A stretch of 11,078 nucleotides of DNA from assembly GCA_030037185.1 (NCBI GenBank), contig JASHRR010000437.1:1-11078 (forward strand), written 5' to 3'. The position numbers and the translations under genes are program-made. This stretch comes from Xanthobacteraceae bacterium. Lineage in GTDB: Bacteria > Pseudomonadota > Alphaproteobacteria > Rhizobiales > Xanthobacteraceae. Of the stretch, positions 7,698 to 11,078 are shown piece after piece. Numbering within the stretch: the stretch's first letter is position 1; each line of letters begins with the position of its first letter. The notes under the pieces were generated by a model, which saw only the letters and a list, made by a program, of their open reading frames with translations, had not been told where the DNA came from and searched no databases.

Positions 7698-7745
7698 GCC
7701 CGCGCCGATCCATCGCTCCCAAGCAACGGCGCGGGCTTTCTTTTT
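7698..7745 (+). terminator. Intrinsic terminator with no visible upstream gene
   Basis: A perfect 10-bp stem, GCCCGCGCCG (7698-7707) with CGGCGCGGGC (7727-7736), encloses a 19-nt loop. It is followed at once by TTTCTTTTT (7737-7745). This is a good plus-strand rho-independent terminator in shape. The nearest upstream plus-strand gene is sodB, ending 367 bases earlier, so either sodB has a long 3' tail or an unannotated RNA ends here. Confidence 0.6.
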
Positions 7746-7827
7746 GCCCGACATGCGCTGTCCACAGGACCAGATTGACGCTGCCAGCCGACTCACGCAG
7801 GATCGCGGTGCCTTGGCTAAAACTCCC

Positions 7828-7857
7828 CCCGCGCCGCTTCCGCGGCGTGGGTTTTTT
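7828..7857 (+). terminator. Second intrinsic terminator, 83 bases after the first
   Basis: CCCGCGCCGC (7828-7837) pairs with GCGGCGTGGG (7842-7851), ten pairs with one G-T wobble and a four-base loop, followed by six T (7852-7857). A TTGACG hexamer lies upstream at 7774-7779, with CAGGAT 17 bases further on as a weak -10 candidate. A very short transcript between them is possible. The minus-strand side has only TTTT after a spacer, so the plus strand is favoured. Confidence 0.65.
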
Positions 7858-7874
7858 CAGTGTGCCGAACATGA

Positions 7875-8070
7875 TCGGTAGCTTGGAGGTGGAAGTCCTG
7901 GAGCAGCCAGCACGCCCAACTTAGGCCTAGGTGACAACGCGCGCAGGCGAGCACAGGCTGTTCCGCGAGCCCGTAGACCAACGGTTCAAGACGGCGGCGA
8001 TCGATTGATCTGAAGCGGCGTGCGAGAACCGAGGTCAGCGACTCTGACGTCTGGGAAAACCGATGCGACC
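7875..8070 (+). mobile_element. Possible group II intron domain I remnant (tentative)
   Basis: The stretch beginning GCTTGGAGGTGGAAGTCC (about 7881-7898) recalls the GGUGnAAGUCC segment common in domain I of bacterial group II introns. It continues as a structured GA-rich sequence without coding capacity, ending near GTCTGGGAAAACCGATGCG. No reverse transcriptase and no domain V are visible in the window, so at most this is a truncated 5' fragment. The assignment rests on sequence style only. Confidence 0.2.
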
Positions 8071-8087
8071 CCAACGGACCCCCGGCT

Positions 8088-8105
8088 CAAACAACGAATC
8101 CGTTG
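8088..8105 (-). terminator. Short hairpin after the broken PsiF-like gene
   Basis: Read on the minus strand, CAACG and CGTTG (8101-8105 and 8092-8096) form a 5-bp stem with a GATT loop, followed by TTTG. It lies 15 bases after the stop of the frameshifted gene. The stem and T-run are short, so this is a weak call. Confidence 0.3.
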
Positions 8106-8119
8106 AAAGAACGCGCCCG

Positions 8120-8393
8120 TCAGCTCGTCATGCAAGACGCAAGGAATGACCAGCTCTTGCGGCCGGTGAGCTTTTGATCCTTCGATTGCTTCCGGCAATC
8201 ACCCCACTTTTCTTTTTCCTTGGCCCATTTGGCCTTTGCCTGGTTCCATTGCTTGGTGGTCCATTTCGACACGTCATCGATCTTGGAGGATGTTGACGAT
8301 GACGGCTCAGGCGTCGCGGTCTGCGCCAGCGCCGCTCCCCGTGATCATGCAAAGAACAGAGGCCGAGACGAAGGCGGATCGAACGAACGACAT
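8120..8393 (-). pseudogene. Small secreted PsiF-like protein gene, broken by a one-base frameshift
   Basis: From ATG 8393 the first frame gives a signal-peptide-like MSFVRSAFVSASVLCMITG and then hits a stop about 28 codons in (8307-8309). In the next frame an uninterrupted mature-protein-like sequence runs to the stop at 8120-8122: ALAQTATPEPSS, KWTTKQWNQAKAKWAKEKEKW, and DCRKQ...KLTG...SWSFLASCMTS. The frames join at a run of four C on the plus strand (8337-8340). With three, the product reads ITGAALAQTATPE, giving a perfect AxA signal peptidase site and a 90-residue protein. The C-x2-Q...KLxG...FLxxCM pattern resembles the PsiF repeat of small periplasmic proteins; this is similarity in pattern only. 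GGGAG lies ahead of the start. It is either a real frameshift or a homopolymer sequencing error. Confidence 0.75.
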
Positions 8394-8487
8394 CACAACG
8401 GGCTCCCGATGTAGCGATTTTCTGAAACGGCGCTGCCGGCCCTCGGCGCCGCTCCCCCCGCATGGCCGCCGAGCAGCAAATTGAGCG

Positions 8488-8536
8488 CCGCCGGGCACTC
8501 CCGGCGGAAAGAAAACGCGTCGCGCCTCCTGGCGCG
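8488..8536 (-). terminator. Double hairpin with T-tract after the MCDYSLHEV gene
   Basis: On the minus strand, CGCGCC-AGGA-GGCGCG (8536-8521) forms a perfect 6-bp stem, then five bases, then TTTTCTTT (8515-8508). A second perfect 8-bp stem (8507-8500 with 8495-8488) follows. It lies about 60 bases downstream of the stop at 8596 and probably ends that transcript before the broken gene. Confidence 0.5.
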
Positions 8537-8595
8537 CGATTGCGGCGCCAGAAAGGGCGGTCCCTGCTTTCGCGGTTCGGGCGGGAGCGCGGGGC

Positions 8596-9033
8596 TCAAA
8601 CTCTCGCCGAAACGCTTTGGCCAGCGTGCGCGCGCTCCGCCGGGGCCTTTGCGGTCGTGTCCGCAGGGAGTTGCAACACCGTCGCTTGCTGGCCGATGCA
8701 CAGATGAGTGAGCAGCACGATCTGACCATCGGGAAACTCAATGGCGTCGTGGTGCGTACACGGATTATCCAAGTTGACCTGTCGGAACCGCCCAACCCGG
8801 TGAGCGATGTGGCGCGGCTCCTTCTTGAAAAAACTCAGGAGAAATCCGGTCTCCTTTCGCCGCACCTCGCTGTCGAACGCGAGCTCGGTACCGGGCAGCA
8901 GGCACACGGCGACCTTGGGTTCTCCAACCGCGGAGAATCCCTGCGTTGTCGTGTTCCAAAATTGCGTCGAAACCAACTTGTCGCCGACCTTGGCGGGCCG
9001 TGACGGGACTTCATGCAGACTGTAGTCGCACAT
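8596..9033 (-). CDS. Conserved hypothetical protein (MCDYSLHEV type)
   Basis: The 145-residue soluble protein has no function I can name. It opens MCDYSLHEVPSRPAKVGDKL. In the middle is VGEPKVAVCLLPGTELAF, and in the second half VGRFRQVNLDNPCTHHDAIEFPDGQ, then LLTHLCIGQQATVLQLPA. I recall close relatives of this protein in Bradyrhizobium, always annotated as hypothetical. The cysteines near the start and in the middle and the paired His of THHD could bind a metal, but this is a guess. There is no signal peptide or membrane segment. The start at 9033 is firm: AGGAG lies seven bases upstream, while the longer frame upstream has no such site. It appears to be a single-gene unit with a terminator after it. 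Confidence 0.85.
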   Translation of the reverse strand: MCDYSLHEVPSRPAKVGDKLVSTQFWNTTTQGFSAVGEPKVAVCLLPGTELAFDSEVRRKETGFLLSFFKKEPRHIAHRVGRFRQVNLDNPCTHHDAIEFPDGQIVLLTHLCIGQQATVLQLPADTTAKAPAERAHAGQSVSARV

Positions 9034-9340
9034 CGAGAAGCTCCTATCGTTCAGTGCCCCCCTTGCCAACCCGTTGCCCCCGCCGTGCTGTTCCAACTAA
9101 TATGACAAATTATCGGCCAAATCATGGAGGGCAACCGTCGGCCATGGACCAAAGTTGAAGCCTCGGAAGGGCGCACACAAGCAGGCGTCCGACCGGTCCG
9201 CCCACCGAAGGAGGAGGGTCGCCCGCATTCCGCAGGTTTTCAGATTCTCGGCTGCCCTTGACATTTAAAGCTTCGTCATTCCGACGGTTGTTGCAGGATT
9301 GCCGGGTGCAGAGTCGGCATGCGGCGAGAAGCGCCGCCGC
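9034..9340. other. Intergenic region between two minus-strand genes
   Basis: No gene is supported here. It contains the promoter and leader of the gene starting at 9033, including an AT-richer patch at 9095-9125. At its right edge a GCGGCG/CGCCGC hairpin (9321-9326 with 9335-9340) touches the stop of the upstream secreted-protein gene. It has no T-tract and is a weak terminator candidate at best. Confidence 0.4.
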
Positions 9341-10204
9341 TTACTTGCGCGTCTGCTTGAAATACCTCAAATCCGGCGGTGCCTGGTCCTTTTTGGCCGG
9401 CATCAGCAGTCCGTCTCCGCTCAGGAAATAGTTTTCCGTGCCGATGACGATCTGATTGTTGCCCTCGGTGCAGGAGGTGAGGCTCCAGTTCGGACGCGGA
9501 TCGGAATTGCGCCGGAATGTCTTGTCGACGCTCCAAGGCCGCGTCAGGGCGTGGTCAAACACCGTGATTTCGTCGTGAAGGAGATTCGGGTCGCTCTTGT
9601 CGAGATGGAACCGTTCCTTAAAGGTCGACTCATTGTCGAAATCCAGTGGCAGCCCGCTGGCGTCGTAAGCGCGGGGGCCCTTGAAGGGGCCACGCGTTTC
9701 GACTTCCAGCACGTCGTAGCGGCCGTCGCCATCCTCGTCGATCCACCTGCCAATGGCGTAGCCCTCATAGGTCGGCTCGGGGTCCTTGGGCCAGTCGCGC
9801 CAGTCGCGGCCGTCCGTGAAGATGCGGCGGATGTCGTGCCCGATCAGAATATAGGTGGTTTCCGCCGTGATGACGTATTCCTCCCCCGGCAGCGCCATCA
9901 GGCGCGGCATGCCGCTCGGCAGGCAGCGCGCCGTCGGGTAATTGCCGAGCCCGCCCTTGGCCTGGTCGGCCATGCTTTCCTCATGGACCTTCTGATACTC
10001 CGCTGTCAGCGGCGCCTGTTGCGCCCGCCCCCACGCTTTGGTCGGGTCGAACTTGATTGCCTGCCCTCCGAGACGCGGGTTGATGGGATCCCATCGGCCT
10101 TTCCAGTTAGGATATTTTGCGTCGTCGGCCGCCTGCGCGCCGCCGATGGCCGCAAGCAGGACGGCGGCAAAAGCGACTGCTCCGGCCGAGCTTTGATACG
10201 ACAT
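9341..10204 (-). CDS. Secreted conserved hypothetical protein with EF-hand-like loop
   Basis: The 287-residue exported protein has unknown function. The signal peptide is clear: hydrophobic residues 7-22, then AQA before Ala26. The mature part starts ADDAKYPNWKGRWDP. Key stretches are ARCLPSGMPRLM (Cys94), HDIRRIFTDGRDW (123-135), GYAIGRWIDEDGDGRYDVLE (148-167), ETRGPFKGPRAYD, FKERFHLDK, and a tail with SCTEGNN and ENYFLSGDGLLMP. Residues 156-167 match the twelve-residue EF-hand loop (D-x-D-x-D-G...E) exactly, suggesting Ca2+ binding. The same position in the neighbouring paralogue reads GHYQGDTLVIDT. The start is ATG 10204 with GGAGGAGA five bases before it; an upstream extension lacks any such site. 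It is divergent from a homologous secreted gene. I know the family as abundant but uncharacterised in soil alphaproteobacteria. Confidence 0.88.
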   Translation of the reverse strand: MSYQSSAGAVAFAAVLLAAIGGAQAADDAKYPNWKGRWDPINPRLGGQAIKFDPTKAWGRAQQAPLTAEYQKVHEESMADQAKGGLGNYPTARCLPSGMPRLMALPGEEYVITAETTYILIGHDIRRIFTDGRDWRDWPKDPEPTYEGYAIGRWIDEDGDGRYDVLEVETRGPFKGPRAYDASGLPLDFDNESTFKERFHLDKSDPNLLHDEITVFDHALTRPWSVDKTFRRNSDPRPNWSLTSCTEGNNQIVIGTENYFLSGDGLLMPAKKDQAPPDLRYFKQTRK

Positions 10205-10413
10205 GAGTCTCCTCCCTGAGGGCGTCTGAACTTGCTTGCCCGCAATCGACGCACATTCGTGCAGTGCTGGACACAATACACTGTTGGTGCGGCGCATGGA
10301 ACGGCAGCGGCTTTCGCCGGCTCTCCCCGGTTGGCGCACGCGCCTTACGGGCCGTGCCCAAATGGGCTACCTTGATCGAAGCGACAAGGGGGAAACATGA
10401 CAGGAGAAGAACG
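10205..10413. promoter_or_regulatory. Shared divergent promoter region of the two secreted-protein genes
   Basis: These 209 bases separate two divergent paralogous genes, each with a strong ribosome binding site at its end. Both promoters must lie here, so shared control is plausible. CAGTG (10262-10266) and CACTG (10279-10283) form a spaced inverted repeat near the middle. I could not assign -35/-10 elements. Confidence 0.4.
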
Positions 10414-11078
10414 ATGCCCGCGCTGAGGTTGAGTGCAAGGTTGTTGGCGGGCGGTGCCTTGGCCTCGCTTGTGGTCGCGGCGAGTGCACCCGCTTCGGCG
10501 CAACACAAGACGGCGCCGCCGGATTTTTCGTCGAACCAGGTCGGCTGGGTCGGAGTAAACGGCGGCGGGCCCGGCTTCGAACCTGTGCCGGGCCGCCTAC
10601 CGCCCGTCAGCAGCGATCCGGCCCATCCCTTCATTCCGAACGGCGCGGGCCGCCAGCCGACCTACCGGATCGCCGACCTCGCCAATCCGAACCTGAAGCC
10701 GTGGGTCAAGGAACACATGAAGAACGACAATGCCGAGGTGCTCGCCGGCAAGATCGCCTTTACGGCGCGATCAAGCTGCATGCCGGCAGGCGTGCCGGGA
10801 TTCATGGCTTATGGCGGCGCAAACCCGGTGTATTTCCTTCAAACGCCCCAGCAGGTTTGGATGATCTATTCGGGCGATCAGCAGGTGCGTCGCATTTATC
10901 TCGACGTGCCTCACTCCGCCAATCCGAAGCCATCCTGGTACGGCGAGTCGGTTGGGCATTATCAGGGGGACACGCTCGTCATCGACACCATCGGTCAGAA
11001 TGCCAAGACGGTCCTCGATCCCTACCGCACGCCGCATACCGAAAAGCTGCACGTCGTGGAGCGCTGGCAAATGGTCGA
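10414..11078 (+). CDS. Secreted conserved hypothetical protein (partial, C-terminus off right edge)
   Basis: The frame is open from ATG 10414 to the window end, giving 221 codons. AGGAGA about seven bases upstream supports the start. Residues 1-29 form a signal peptide ending ASA before Gln30. The mature part has a Gly/Pro-rich opening (GVNGGGPGFEPVPGRLPP), then RSSCMPAGVPGFM (Cys122), QQVRRIYLDVPH, WYGESVGHYQGDTLVIDTIG (from Trp175) and RTPHTEKLHVVERW. The CMPxGxP, RRI and GxSxGxxxGDTLVxDTxG motifs match, in the same order, CLPSGMP, IRRIF and GYAIGRW...VLEVET in the divergent neighbour, so the two are paralogues. Function is unknown; location is probably periplasmic or outside the cell. It carries the plain GDTLVIDT form without a calcium-loop-like insertion. 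Confidence 0.88.
   Translation, partial: MPALRLSARLLAGGALASLVVAASAPASAQHKTAPPDFSSNQVGWVGVNGGGPGFEPVPGRLPPVSSDPAHPFIPNGAGRQPTYRIADLANPNLKPWVKEHMKNDNAEVLAGKIAFTARSSCMPAGVPGFMAYGGANPVYFLQTPQQVWMIYSGDQQVRRIYLDVPHSANPKPSWYGESVGHYQGDTLVIDTIGQNAKTVLDPYRTPHTEKLHVVERWQMV

Larger units (their letters stand above)
7331..8119. other. Gene-poor stretch of about 790 bases after sodB
   Basis: I see no gene here that I would defend. Open frames on both strands are short or GC-driven. The stretch instead holds a strong GC hairpin (7460-7484), two plus-strand terminators (7698-7745 and 7828-7857) and a sequence around 7880-8070 with weak group II intron flavour. It may carry small RNAs or mobile-element remains. 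Confidence 0.5.

Noticed and set aside
7542..7754. 70-codon minus-strand frame (MSGKKKARAVAWERW...) with a hydrophobic middle
   Set aside because: Tempting as a small membrane protein, but the start lacks a good ribosome binding site and the frame runs through a strong plus-strand terminator; I recognise no family.
9299..10219. 306-codon plus-strand frame opposite the secreted protein gene
   Set aside because: Shadow caused by high GC; the minus strand has a signal peptide, a strong ribosome binding site and family motifs.
1..11078. CRISPR array, tRNA or rRNA genes, toxin-antitoxin or phage-defence module
   Set aside because: No regularly spaced repeats, no tRNA-like cloverleaf or rRNA sequence and no defence-type domains were seen on either strand.

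Overview
The window looks like chromosome from an alphaproteobacterium of the Hyphomicrobiales, most likely Bradyrhizobium or a close relative. The support is high GC with strong third-position GC bias, a MucR/Ros-type regulator, an Fe-type superoxide dismutase, a PleC/DivJ-style sensor kinase, and several small secreted or hypothetical proteins whose style I associate with Bradyrhizobium. That genus-level call comes from recognition, not from a search.

Layout, left to right. The minus strand of 1-1241 encodes the N-terminal two thirds of a membrane sensor histidine kinase that runs off the left edge. A 63-bp palindromic element sits in frame inside its PAS domain. After an AT-rich intergenic stretch come sufE (+, Fe-S cluster sulfur transfer) and, convergent to it, a mucR-family regulator (-). 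Divergent from mucR is a long S9A oligopeptidase B gene (+), which ends at a terminator abutting a convergent two-TM, proline-rich conserved hypothetical (-). Divergent from that is sodB (+).

From 7331 to about 8600 lies an accessory, gene-poor stretch. It holds a strong GC hairpin, two good plus-strand intrinsic terminators within 160 bp that close no visible gene, a stretch with a weak resemblance to group II intron domain I, and a small secreted PsiF-like gene broken by one extra G in a homopolymer. A conserved hypothetical (start MCDYSLHEV, -) follows. The right end holds two divergently transcribed secreted proteins of one family, sharing a Cys-Pro-x-Gly motif, an IRRI motif and a WxGDTLVxDT-like motif. 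In the minus-strand member an EF-hand-like DxDxDG loop replaces part of the last motif. The plus-strand member runs off the right edge.

Most genes are single transcription units with their own ribosome binding sites, and no large operon or defence system is visible. The points most worth following up are the in-frame palindrome in the kinase, the orphan terminators after sodB (possible small RNAs), the frameshifted small gene, and the divergent secreted pair with its calcium-loop-like insertion.
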